A stretch of DNA of 64,000 nucleotides from Penium margaritaceum. Its lineage: Eukaryota > Streptophyta > Zygnematophyceae > Desmidiales > Peniaceae. This document shows, in pieces, positions 23,061 through 34,739 of the stretch (its first letter is position 1; the number at the start of each line of letters is the position of its first letter). A program made the position numbers and the translations under genes. The stretch lies in the NCBI GenBank assembly GCA_023375785.1, contig SZWC01000031.1, forward strand, positions 680,415 through 744,414. Reading direction: 5' to 3'. The notes beneath the pieces were generated by a model. That model was not told the origin of the DNA. It saw nothing but the letters and a program-made list of their open reading frames with translations, and did not search any database.

Positions 23061-24790
23061 GTTTCTCCTACTGCACGGCTTGCGCCCAGTCTGCTACATC
23101 CGATACAGCAATGGCCTCCTTGTATGACGTTGGCTCATCTGAATCTGCTGCAACTACAACGTTCATCTCTTCTGGTTTCTGCAGCATCGAGAAATGGCCT
23201 CGCTCACCACGCTTGTAACGCACCCTAAGAGGGTACCAGCGACCTGGTGCTAGAGCGTTAGCGAGCGGCTGGCGCGGTGCTACTGGCACAACTGCAGCTG
23301 CTGGTGGTGCTAGATCTCCCTTCTCTACTTCTCCCAATGAGGCTGTTGTATCTGCTGCATCAGACATTGGAGAGTAGATTGATTGTCCCACTGTCACAGG
23401 AGAGACTAGGTCAGGAAGGATTTTTGCTCCCACAGTCTCATCAGCTGCTGGTTCTGCTAACTCTTCACATACAATATTGGTGCCGATGACGTTGCTCTCA
23501 TTGAAGACGATATCCCAATAGATGATGATGTGGCCTGTATCCCTCTCGTAGAGGCAATAGGCCTTGCTTGCCACGTCATAGCCACAGCGATCATCAGCAT
23601 CTGCGCACTCTTTGCGTCCCATTTCTGCCGCTTCTCCTTGGGTACGTGCATGTGCGCCAGGCTGCCAAATGCTCAGAGATGACCCACACTCGGTTTCTTG
23701 CCGAACCACGCCTTGTACGGCGTCATTTGCTCCAGTGCCTTAGTTGGACTCCGCTTCTTGATGTAGACCGCAGTGCTCACGGCTTCACTCTAGAAGTCGT
23801 ACGTCAGTCGAGCCGCGTGCAGCATGGAACGCGCCGACTCCACAATGGTACGGTTGGCGCGTTATGCTAGACCGTTGTGTTGCAGCGAGTACGACACGGT
23901 ACGGTGCGCCTTGATGCCAACTGCTGCGAGGTAGTCCTGGAACTCCTTGCTTAAATACTCTCCACCGTGATCGCTGTGCAGCGCCTTGATCTTCTTGCTA
24001 GTCTGATTCTCCACCATGGCCTTGAACTCCTTGAACCTGTCAAAGCATTGGTCCTTGGAAGGAAGGAAGTATACAACAGTGTAACGGCTGAAATCATCAA
24101 CGAAGGTCAGGAAATATCTAGAGCCTCCAAAGCTCTGGGTCTGCATCGGTTCGCACAAGTCCCTGTGGACTAGCTCCAACACCTCCTTCGCACGCTCCCC
24201 TGCTCCAGAGAATGCCTCCCGGTGCTGCTTCCCCTCAAAACAGCCGATGCACAACTCATGCTCAAAGTTAGAGATGGTAGGCAGGTCACACACCATCTGC
24301 TTTGCTTGAAGCTGCTGCAAAGCGCGCATGCCGATGTGGCCGTAGCGCGCATGCCAGATCTTGCCATCTGTCGCCTGCACCACTGCTGCAATACTTTGCT
24401 CATGCGGGATCTTGGTCGCCCCCAGCAGGCGGTACATGTCGCCCTCCTTCACCGACCTGGCCAACTCCTCTCCTGTATCCTTGTTGAGGATGTAGCCATA
24501 GTCATCATCGAAGACGACGTGGAGTCCTGTGTTTGTAAGAGAGGAGATTGAGAGGAGGTTGAATGTAGCATCAGGTACATACAGCACGCCATGGAACACT
24601 CCCACTTCAATGCCACGTGGGGTCTCCAACCACATCTCCACAATCCCAATCCCCTCAGCATACACCACCCGATCATCACCCATAGTGATAGGACGGGGAG
24701 GGATGGACAGCAGCTGTGTAAACCACTCCTTGTGATGTGTGAGGCTTGGTACACCCTGAGTCCTTGTACCATGCGAGATCCGCCTTCTCC
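23061..24790 (-). pseudogene. pol: Protease, integrase and linker of element C1
   Basis: Protease stretch LAWYKDSGCTKP near 24,775, then a beta-rich stretch (GIEVGVFHGVLYVPDATFNLLSI near 24,600). The HHCC site is at about 24,250-24,360 (HARYGHIGMRALQQLQ, CIGCFEGKQHREAF). The integrase core is at about 23,900-24,170 (LVHRDLCEPMQ, FVDDFSRY, HSDHGGEYLSKEF). A linker rich in Ala, Glu and Pro follows to 23,061. Broken. Confidence 0.91.
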
Positions 24791-25814
24791 ACCTGCAACA
24801 TGTCAGACTTCGTCATGAAGAGACGGTCGCGCACCTCCTTGGCCACATTCATGTTGCCAAAGTGGCGCACACCAGCCTGGTTTTGCTGCTGCTGCTACTG
24901 CTCACGATGCTGTGACTGCTGCTGTTGCTGGTTTTGCTGTTGCTCCTGCGATGACTCCTGCTGCTGCTTCTCCTTCTGGTCCCTCTTGAGCTTGAAACAT
25001 TCTTTTTGTAGTGTCCCTCTTTCTGGCAATAGTGGCATTTGCCTTTCTTTCTACCTTTCTGCTGCCCAGACAACTGCTGCGGGTGCTGGTTGCGTGAGCT
25101 CGTGGCCACAAAAGCTACTTCACTGCTATCGCCGCTATTGCGCTTTGCTGCATTGCGACGCAATTCCACCTACACTAGGTGTGTACAGATGAAGTCGAGG
25201 TCGAGAGTTGGTTGGCACTCCAGCGTCTCTCACACCGTGTCGTAGCTAGTTGGGAGTCCCCTCAGCAAGAGGAGGATGAAGCGCGTCTCTTCCACAGGGT
25301 TACCGGCCGCTCTCAGTTGCTTCACCAGCTCCTTTGCCCTGTCCAGATACGCCTCCACCCCTTCACCACCCTGAATTTTCAGCGCCATCATCTTCTCCTC
25401 CAAAAGCATGAGGAATACAGGATCCTTGCTCTCATATGCCTTGCAGAATGTGTCCCACCCTTCTTTTGCAGTAGCCTTGTCACTCACGTATTGAAGATGC
25501 GGGTTGGAGATGGTGTTGACAAGCAACCTGTGGGCCTGCCTGTCCTTCTTCATCCACTCCTCATACACCGCTGGTACAGCGGCAGAAGAACCCGCATCAG
25601 CTACACCCTTTTGCGGAGTCTTCCCCGCCACCACCTGCGGTACGGTGATGCCTTTTGCCTGTGGAACTGGAGCCGGCTCGTCGCCGCTCACCACCTCCCA
25701 CAAACCCCTCTCCTCCAAAAGGAGGCGGGTACGGATCTTCCAAAATGTGAAGTTGGCGCATCCCTCCAGCCTCTCCAAAGGTTGGGCTGCTGTCACAACA
25801 CCAGTTGCTGCCAT
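24791..25814 (-). pseudogene. gag: gag of element C1
   Basis: The start MAATGVVTAAQPLERLEGCA is at 25,814. A long open N-terminal domain follows (WKIRTRLLLEERGLWEVV, VNTISNPHLQYVSDKATAKEG), with LLLLRGLPTSYDTV near 25,240. Next come a zinc knuckle of CHYCQKEGHYKK type near 25,000-25,050 and a Gln/Ser tract. This N-terminal domain is one of the best kept in the window, so it is a useful family reference. Confidence 0.92.
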
Positions 25815-26463
25815 TTTGAGCCTTGGTGATGCTCAGCGCTGCCCTTGGATGGCGGCGCTACCCCTGCTTCTGCTGCTGCTTCTGCCAGAAATCTGTCTGA
25901 CAGAAAATGGGTTGTAGATACCGGCAGACTGGGAATTTTGAAAAACAGAGCTAACCACTGGAAAATTCAGGTCAAAACCTTTCAGATCGATTCATAAAAC
26001 AGGGTCATCAACAGGGGGTTTTAAAAGATATGCCCTCTTGAAAACAGGGTATGCTTCTGCTCCTACTCCAACTTAGACCAGCCAGCTTGTAAACGGCGTT
26101 TCTCCCCAACGAATGAATGGAATGCAAATATTTTTGCACCAATGGAAAGCATAGGAAAAATACTACAATTAGCATGTGGCCTTTTCTAAAATTTTGACAA
26201 AGAAACGAGAGAGTCATGGTCATCACAAGGCGACAGTCTTACTCATACAGAAGAGTGTAGCCCTGGCCGACCTCGTTTTGAGCATAACTTTCAATCCGAC
26301 TGTTAGATCTTCGTGATCATGGGCTCACTAGAAAACTTGTCTTGTGAACTTGAAGATCGTGTTGTCGATCATCAAATCTGGTGAAGGTTTAACCCTAAGC
26401 CGTCACTCTCAAAGTGACGGCTTGTGCTGGCTGAAAGTGGTAGAACTTGGCTCTGATACCAAA
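25815..26463 (-). other. Leader and primer site of element C1
   Basis: About 630 bases of non-coding leader with the conserved hairpin CGTCACT...AGTGACG (26,401-26,419). The primer site complement CTTGGCTCTGATACCA is at 26,446-26,461, next to the 5' LTR. It matches the initiator tRNA-Met 3' end at 15 of 16 bases. Confidence 0.86.
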
Positions 26464-27199
26464 TGTTCGATCTGGAGGAGAGAGGGAGCCTTGAAGCAGC
26501 GAGCATGTGTGATTGGAAGGGCATCACTTGTGCTGAAGAATGGTCGTTCAATCACTCAAAATGATGAAGTACATATAGAGCTAGAGTTTGGGCAAGTCAG
26601 CCCTCTCACAAGCCATACCACTTAGCTATGGAGGCTAAGGCTCACACACTAGAGTCCATAATCTCACACAAGGGGGGAAATCAGCCTAACAATCAGGCTA
26701 ACCATTCACACACGACCTAGAGAGCTAGAGAATGCTCTCATGGCACACTCCTAGTGGTCACATAACCCACAATCCCATGGAGAATCGCCATGTGTCCATG
26801 GCTAGCACACAAGGATCTCACCTCGCCTAAAAAGTAAGGAGAGGTACCTTTTTCCTAGTCAGTACACTCTGACAAGGCAACCCAAGAATCTAGGACCTTT
26901 TTGGATATTTCTCCCATCAGGTCTTGACCCTAGACCTCTTGCCTTTTTCTTTTCTCTGGCTAAGGCATGGAGCCATCGCCCATGGTCACCTGGATATCGA
27001 CGGTCGATGACCTCGGAATCTATAAAAATTCATCTCCCAATCCAACCGTTGGATCGACCTCAAACTTGAAATGTAGACATTTCGCCACCTGATCTTTCCA
27101 ATGGTGAAGTTGGATTGACGATCAAAGCAGGCATCTGGTACTTTCTTGGAACTTGCTCCTGTGGACTTGAAATTGAGCCGGATGGCTCCCTTCCCAACA
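26464..27199 (-). repeat. C1 5' LTR (shared with the duplication junction)
   Basis: 736 bp family-1 LTR ending TTCCCAACA, followed directly by TTGGTCACAAAG of the D LTR. That right junction is identical to the one at 12,482/12,483, marking the start of the second duplicate unit. Confidence 0.92.
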
Positions 27200-30100
27200 T
27201 TGGTCACAAAGAAAATTAGTCACAAGGCTGGGATTTGATCCATTGACCTCTCGCTCCATAGACTAACTCTGGAATGTCTAAGTCACAAGGAGTTATCCTA
27301 GATGGTATTTTCTGGCTATACTATCCAGATTAGACCAAGGGGACTTGCTTCAAAGGAGTAGTGCATGCCTTGACTATCTGGACCAGACTTAGGAGACTTA
27401 CTCCAAGGGAGCAGTGCATGCCTAGTCCATCCTGTACATGTCCAAATATCAGCTATAGACATGGAGCATATGAGGTCAACAAACTCTCCCTTGCACCTCT
27501 GCCCATTAGCTGTGAGATCTCTCCTCTCTCCAGCGGTCTTCGCCTCAGTCTTCGTCCGCTGCGTTGACCATACCGATACCTCGAGTACCTATAGAGTGCA
27601 ATTTGTTGTCCAGCGCCTTTGTCATGTAATATGCGAGCATCTTCCTCGTTTCCACGTATTCCAGGTCCACGATCTCCTTTGCAACCAGGTGGCGTGAGTA
27701 GTGGTACCTGATGTCAATGTGCTTGGTCTGCCAAGCGATGACATCATCTTGTACCATTTTCATGGCGCTCTTGTTATCAATACGGACCTCTATTACGTTC
27801 GTTTGTGGCATTTTCATCTCGGCAAGCATTCTGCGTAGTCATTGTGTCTCCTTGCATGCTTTTGACAGAGCGATGTACTCTGCCTCAACGGTAGAGAGGG
27901 AGACATGGTCTTGCTTTCTGCTTGCCCAAGAGATTACACCACCATTCAAGAGGCACACAAAGCCCGAGGTGGACTTTCTGTCATCGATTCTTCCTCCCTA
28001 GTCAGCGTCTGTGTAGCACACCAGCCAGAGCAGGTTATATCCTTCTTGGCCTCCAAACTGGAGTCCCATGTATCGGGTCGTCTGTAGATAACGCATGATG
28101 CGCTTCAGTGCTTGCCATTGTTGTGGCCTTGGATTGGCCACAAACCTGCTCACTTGTCCCATAGCATATGTCAAGGCGTGTTCCTACCATGGCATACATG
28201 AGGATGCTAACAGCAGACTGGTAGGGAATGTTTGACATCTCATGTCGTTCTGCTTCCGTGCTAGGATTCATGGAGGAGGAGAGCTTGATGTCTGTTGTCA
28301 TAGATGTATTGATGGGCTTGTAGTCCTCTATATTGTAGCGCTTGAGGACATTCATGATGTACTTGGTCTGGTTTAGCTCGATTGTGCCTATTGCTCGATT
28401 GCAGTAGACAGCTATCCCGAGATAGAACTCGAGTGGACCCATATCTATCTTGAACCTGTTGCTGATATTTGTCTTCAGCTTGTTCAATTGCTCGACTGAT
28501 GATGAGCAGATGATCAGGTCATCCACGTACAGTGCAACCAGCATCAAGCCTTACTCATCCTCCCGCACATAGACACTAGGATCATTCAGGGAGTGCGTGA
28601 AGGAAAGCCCGGCCATGAAGCCGTCCATCTCCTTGTACCACATCCTTGGAGCCTGTTTCAGCCCGTAGAGTGATTTGACCAATTTGTAAACCTTGCATTC
28701 TGGAGCTTTCACTCCTTAGGGCACTTCCATCAGCACTTCTTTGTCTAGCTTCCCGTAGAGGAAAGCTGTCTTGACATCCATCTGGTGGACCTCTAAATCT
28801 TTTGCAACAGCGATACCCAACATGGATGTGATGGGTGCAAAGGTGACAATAGGCACGAAGGTCTCCTCGTACTCTGAACCTGCATGTTGGGAAAACCCCT
28901 TCGCCACAACTCTTGCCTTATACTTGTCGATAGTACCATCTTGCTTGAACTTTTTCCGCAGTACCCACTTTGACCCCACCACGTGTGCGTTTTGGGGCCT
29001 GTCCACCAGAACCCATGTTCCGTCCTCTTCAATAGATGCGAGTTCGCTATCCACTGCCTCCTTCCACTTGGCCGCATCTGGCATGTTCATAGCCTCCATT
29101 ACGGTCACAAGCTCTCCCTGAGCCAGGCATGACCAGTTGAGTCCGGTCCACTTCGCACTCTCGGCATCGTACTTGGGCGGAGGTTTCTTCTGGCGCATAC
29201 TATGCCGAAGTGTTGTTGGTGGTGCTTCAAGGCTTAGTTGTTTCTGTTACTCCCGTGCTCCTAATGATCCGCTGTTTGAGGAAGAGCCACCGGCCTCAGA
29301 GTTTGACTCAGAGGCCTCGGACAACTCAGAGTCAGTATCAGAGTCCGTCGTTATGTTAGCTTGCGCACCCACTCTCCCTGGAGGACCATTTTTCACTGGC
29401 ACAATCTACCAGTTTTCTGGTACCTCATCACCTGACTCGAGCAATACAACCACTCTCCTCATTTTCGAGCATGTACAGGGTCCAGGCACTCTCCCTTGCT
29501 GATCGTCCTTTCATCAAACTTGACATCTCGGCTCCTGATAAGCTTTCCAGCCGCTTGGTCCCACAGCCTGTACACCTTATGTGTAGTGTCGTATCCGACT
29601 ATTACACACTTACGAGCACGTGCATTCAACTTGCCACTTCCTTCTCCTGCTTGGACCTTTGCCCACGCACTACAGCAAAACACCCTCAAGTGTGGGGCAT
29701 CTGGCTTCTTCCCTGACCAAGCCTCTTGTTGCGTCATGAGGTGCTTCTCTTACTGCTTCTTACCACGCCTTCCAAGCGCGACTGGTGGAGTGAGATTCAC
29801 AAGGTAGCAAGTAGTTCTTGCAGCTTCAGCCCAGAAGCGAGGTGGGAGTTTGGCGTCAAAGAGCATGCTTCGTGTCATGCCGAGGATAGTCTGGTTCATC
29901 CGTTCGGTAATGCCATTGCTCTAGGGGGTGTAAGGCGTGGTGGTCTAGTGGTTGATGCCGTGTTGGCTCAACCAGCCTTTGCACACCTCGTACTCACCAC
30001 CGTTATTCGTGCGCAATGCTTTGACCTTCTTGCTTGTCTGCTGCTCTACGATCGCGACAAACTCTTGCAGCTTCTTCTTGACCTCTCCCTTTGTCTTGAG

Positions 30101-30475
30101 GAAGTAGATCCACATCTTGCGATTGTGGTCATCGATGAAGGTCAAGAAATACTTGCTCCCACCGTCCGAAGGGGTGCGGAATGGTCCGCACACATCAGAT
30201 GAATCAGGTCCAAGATTGCTACGGCACGTTGCCTATTACACTTAGAGGGCTTTCTCTTTACCTTGCCTTGGAGGCATGGCTCACACAGCTTTTTGCACTT
30301 TCCCTCATCCTTCGCCTTGCATCCCTCCATTCCATGAACCACTTCGTGCTCCTGCATAGCTTGCAGTGTGTTGTCAGCCACATGGCCAAACTGCATGTGC
30401 CACAGCTCAACATCTGTGTCGGTGGAGTTGGCCGCCATGGTGACGGCTTGTGGTGCAATATCTGGCTTTGGAGAC
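27200..30475 (-). pseudogene. pol: D, second copy (LTR piece, RNase H, RT, integrase)
   Basis: 27,200-27,481 is the inner part of the D 3' LTR, ending GGTCAAC before CTCTCCCTTGCACC. RNase H lies at about 27,545-28,140 (VRIDNKSAMK, KHIDIRYHYSRHLVAKEIVDLEYV), RT at about 28,140-29,000 ([34 protein letters not shown]), a Ser-rich linker at 29,100-29,560 and integrase at 29,560-30,440 (DDHNRKMWIYFLKTKGE, NNGGEYEVCKGWL, HMQFGHVADNTLQAM). It ends at GAGAC where E is inserted, and its remaining 5' half is at 48,164. Broken, like its paralog at 12,483-15,663. Confidence 0.9.
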
Positions 30476-31238
30476 TATCACTCCGCACTTGGCCACGGTC
30501 TAGAGTAAACGTCGCCGACAGGCAGACCGACGACCGTCCTTGGTATTTCAACCAAGGTAGAGATCACCCACAGAGTGGTGTTTCGACACTGAAAGGTTCA
30601 CTTAGCTTGTCCCAACCGTGGCCGGAGAGTGTTCCAAACTCTCACCCAACTGGCAAAGCTACAGACCAAAGTGTGCACTTACTCTTGTTCTTTACCCTCT
30701 TTCTTGGTGGCCAACAAGGGATTAGTTTTCTCCCAAGTCTCAAGAGTAGGAGATGATATATATTCACATGCAAATGACAGGCCTTAAATAGTCTCTGGTC
30801 AGTGCTCCTAGTGGCTCCTTGGAAGGGCTTTCCCCCAAGGCCACCCTAGACAATGTCATCAGCTTTGATGACATGGCACCCTCTATGACCACCAAGTAGC
30901 GCTTGATCCACCTTGGACTTTAGAGGCTACTAGGAAGCTTCCTTGGCCCTTTTTTGGCACAAAGAAAATTTGGTCCTGGCGGGATTCGACCCCAGACCTC
31001 TTGCTTGCGAGACAGCGCCTTCACCCACTAGGCCATAGGAAGTTGTCCTAAGGAGCATGCACTGGTAGACTACCAAGAGTAGACCAAGGGGACTTACTCC
31101 ACAAGGATGACCAGTGCATGCCTTGTCTCTCTCTCTCAGCCTCTGTTCGTGTCGCTGGGGGACTTGGGCTACAAGCGCAGTACATACCCAGTCTAAATCT
31201 TCCGCTGATTGGATCAGGGGCATACACAAAATATAACA
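30476..31238 (-). repeat. E 3' LTR, second copy
   Basis: 763 bp matching 15,664-16,393 and 47,403-48,163. It includes the tRNA-like segment (A-box complement 31,024-31,035, B-box complement 30,982-30,992). The polypurine complement follows. Confidence 0.91.
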
Positions 31239-33350
31239 AACTCTCCCTTGCACCTGCGTCCATCTGCGGCTAGATTCCTACTACGGCCATGGGCCAAGCG
31301 ATGTCGGCCACCTGTGAAGTAGGCTGCCCGTTCAGCCCTCGTCTGCTGCGCTCACCATCCCGATGTCGTGTGCCCCTGCCATGTGCGAATCACTGTCCAG
31401 CGGCTTCGTCAAGAAGTCCGCAAGCATCTGCTTGGTCGCGATGTACTGCAGATCCACCACTCCCTTAGCGACGAGGTCGCACGTGTAGTGATAGCGGATG
31501 TCGATGTGCTTGGTCTGCCTAGAAAGAGTGTCCTTGAACGCGATGTCCATCGCGCTCTGGTTGTCGACGTGGACGACCGTGGCCTCCTTTTGTAATGCGT
31601 GCATCTTAGCAAGCAAGCTGCATAGCCACTACGTCTCCTTGCACACCTCAGATAGCGCCACGTACTCAGTTTCTACGGTTGAGATGGAGACGTAGTCCGG
31701 TTGCGGCTCACCCACGACACAGCGCCACCGTTCACAAGGTACACAAAGCCCGAGAAGGACTTCCTATCATCCACGTTGCCTCCAAAATCTGCGTTGGTGT
31801 AGCACTTGAGGTGCAAAGGGTGTGTTCCTTGAAGGCCGCCGTACTGGAGCCTCATGTGCCGTGTCTTGTTGAGATAGCAGAAAATACGCTTCACGGCCTA
31901 CCAATGGAGTGGCCCAGGGTTGGTCACAACCTGACTGACTAGCCCCAGAGCAAAGGAGATGTCCGGCCGCGTGCCAACCATGGCATACATGATGCTGCAC
32001 ACAGCAAACTGGTACGGCATATCCTACATTTAGGGTTTAGGGTTTAGGGGAGTGGACGGAGGTGAGATTTCACTTTGTGTGGAGAGAATTGCTGAGGGGT
32101 TTGGCGTCTTCCATGCCATAGCGCCAAAGCACCTCTGAGATGTACTTCGTCTGGTTGAGCTCAATGGTGCCTGCAGCTTGGCTGCGATATATGGCGATGC
32201 CCAAGTAGTACTCGAGCTCGCCCATGTCCTTCATCTGAAACCGCCCATGCAGCTTCTCCTTGAGGGCCTCGAGGGCCTTCATGGACGTGGAGGCCAGAAT
32301 CAGGTTATCCACATACAGTGCTATCAGTAACAGCCCCTGGTCATCCGCACGCACATACACACTGGTGTCATTGTGGCCGTACGAGAAGCCAAGGCCAGTC
32401 ATGAAGCTGTCCATCTCGTTTTACTAGATCCTTGGGGCATGTTTCAGCCTGTAGAGCGTCTTGATGAGGCAACACACCTGTCCGGATTTTGCCTTGACAC
32501 CCTCGGACACCTCCATTAGTATCTCCTTGTCAAGTTTCCCGTAGAGGAAGGCGGTCTTGACGTCCATATGGTGGATTTCCATGTTGCGCGCCGCAGCCAC
32601 AGCCAGTAAGGTGCGGATGGTGGGGAAGGACGCGACAGGAGAGTAGGTCTCGTCGTACTCAGACCCTGCTCTCTGCAAGAACCCCTTTGCGACGATCCTT
32701 GCCTTGTACTTGTGGATGCTATTATCTTGCTTGCGTTCGACGCGTAAGACCCACTTCACGCCCACCACGTGTACGTTTGGTGGTCAGTGCACCAGCTCCC
32801 ACGTTCCGTTCTCCTCGATGGAGGCAAGCTCGCTCTCCATCGCCTCCTTCCTCTTAGCGGCGTCCGGCCGCAAGAGAGCCTCAGCGATGGTAGCCAGCTC
32901 TCCGTGAGCAAGGCACGACCAGCTCAGGCCAATCCACTCGGCCTTCCCTCCGTCGTACTGCTTCGTAGGCTTTGCTTGGCGCTCACTCCGCCACAGTGGT
33001 GCTGGTGTTGCTGCTCGTGCTGCTACTGCTGCTGCTGTGCTTCCCCAAGAATGTCGCTGGAAGGGAAGAGCCACTGGCCTCCGAGGAGGCCTCGGATGTC
33101 TCTAACGCGGTCTTGGATGTCAACTCTGCTTCAGCCTGAGCGAACGCTCTCCCTGAATTGGTAGCCTAGCTGTCTACCTCCACTGGCGTCCCACGCCAGT
33201 TAGGTGAGGGTGTGTCGCCCGCCTCCAGCAGCACGATCTACTCTCCCTGTTTTGGGGAGTTCTCTGGGTCCACCAGTTCTCCCTTGCCATGTGACTCTTC
33301 GTGGAAGGTCACATCTTTGGAGGTGATGACTCTCCCTACTGCCTGGTCCC
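31239..33350 (-). pseudogene. pol: E pol, second copy (RNase H, RT, linker)
   Basis: RNase H at about 31,332-31,930 (VHVDNQSAMDIAF, TKHIDIRYHYTCDLVAKG, NVDDRKSFSGFVYLVNGG). RT at about 31,930-32,770 ([34 protein letters not shown], the YVDNLIL region, FQMKDMGELEYYLGIAIY). The linker runs to 33,350, ending at the GTCCC target site of G. A telomere-repeat patch lies at 32,029-32,049. Broken in several places. Confidence 0.89.
32029..32049 (+). repeat. Interstitial telomere repeat, (TTTAGGG)x3
   Basis: Three perfect tandem units of the plant telomere repeat within the RT-RNase H region of E. The paralogous copy at about 17,180-17,220 has no such motif, so the patch arose in the second copy after the duplication or was lost from the first. 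Confidence 0.95.
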
Positions 33351-34090
33351 TGTTGGAAAAAAGAGCCATCCGGCTCAGTTACAGGTCCATAGGAGCAAGT
33401 TCCAGGAAAGTACCAGATGCTTGCTCTGATCGTCAATCCAACTTCACCAATGGAATGATCAGGTGGCAGAATATCTACGGTCCAAGTTTGAGGCTGATCC
33501 AATACTCGGATAGGGAGATATGAATCTTCGAAGTTTTCCGGGTCATCGACCGCCGATATCCGGGTGACCATGGGCGATGACTCCATGCCTTACCCTTAAG
33601 AAAAGAAAAAGGCAAGGGGTCCAGGGTCAAGACCTGATGGAAGAAATATCCAAGAAGGTCATAGATTCTTTGGTTTCCTTGTCATAGTGTACTGACTAGG
33701 AAAAAGGTACCTCTCCTTGCTTTTTAGGCGAGGTGAGATCCTTGTGTGCTAACCATGGACACATGGCGATTCTCCATGGGATTGTGGGTTATGTAACCAC
33801 TAGGAGTGTGCCATGAGAGCATTTTCTAGCTCTCTAGGTTGAATGTGAGTGGTCAGCCTGATTGCTAGGCTGATTTCCTCCCTTGTGTGAGATTAAACAC
33901 TCTAGTGTGTGAGCCTTAGCCTTCATGAATAAGTGGTTTGGCTTGTCAGAGGGCTGACTTGCCCAAGCTCTAGCTCTATATGTACTCCATTATTTTGAGT
34001 GATTCAACAACCATTCTTCAGCACAACTGATGCCCTTCCAGTCCCACATGCTCAGTGCTCCAAGGCTCCCTCTCTCCTCCACTTCCAACA
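33351..34090 (+). repeat. G 5' LTR, second copy
   Basis: 740 bp from TGTTGGAAAAAAGAGCC to CTTCCAACA. The primer site TGGTATGAGAGCCAAG (34,093-34,108) follows after two bases. Confidence 0.93.
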
Positions 34091-34739
34091 CTTGGTATGA
34101 GAGCCAAGTTTTGCCACTTTCAGCCAGCATAAGCCGTCACTTTGAGAGTGACGGGTTGGGGTAAAACTTTAACCAAATTTGACAATCAACCACATGGTGT
34201 TCATATTCAATAGACAAGCTTTCAAATGAGTATAATATTGCGAAGATCCAACAGTCGGATTGAACGTTATGCTCAAAACAAGGTCGGCCAGGGCTACACT
34301 TTTCTCTCTCAATAAGACTGTCGCCTTGTCATGACCATAACTCTCTTGTTTGTACGTCAAATTTAAAAAGTAGCACATACGAATTGAATTATTTTACCTA
34401 AGATTTCCATTGGTGCAAAAATATTTGCATTCCATTTGTACGTTTGGGAGAAATGCCGTTTACAAGCTGGCTGGAGTGAGTTGGAGTAGGAGCAATAGCA
34501 TACCCTGTTTTCAAGAGGGCATATCTTTCAAAATACCCTATTAATGACCCTGTTTTATGGATTGATCTGAAAGGTTTTGAGCTGCAGTTTCCAGTGGTGG
34601 GCCCGGTTTTTAAAAATTCTCAGTCTACTGGCCTCTACAGTCCATTTTCTGTCAAACAGATTTCTGGCAGATAGTAGTAGCAGAAGCAGGGGTAGCGCCG
34701 CCACTCAAGGGCAGTGCTGAGCATCACCAAAGCTCAAAA
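34091..34739 (+). other. Leader of element G, second copy
   Basis: Primer site, then the conserved hairpin CGTCACT/AGTGACG at 34,135-34,153, then about 585 bases of leader like that at 19,313-19,898. No gene is seen in it. Confidence 0.84.

Larger units (their letters stand above)
20892..27199 (-). mobile_element. Copia family 1 fossil C1, full-length but chimeric
   Basis: The most complete layout in the window: 3' LTR 20,892-21,629, RNase H-RT-integrase-protease-gag 21,690-25,814, leader, primer site and 5' LTR 26,464-27,199. Its flanks do not match each other. The left flank TCTTC in G gag is that of C2 (36,063-36,067), and the right flank TTGGT in the D LTR is that of C (12,483). It is therefore best read as a recombinant of those two insertions. 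Its LTRs come from different parents and cannot date it. It is broken, with perhaps ten to twenty breaks. Confidence 0.9.

Noticed and set aside
32029-32049. A chromosome end
   Set aside because: Only three telomere units, embedded in a copia element with sequence continuing on both sides.
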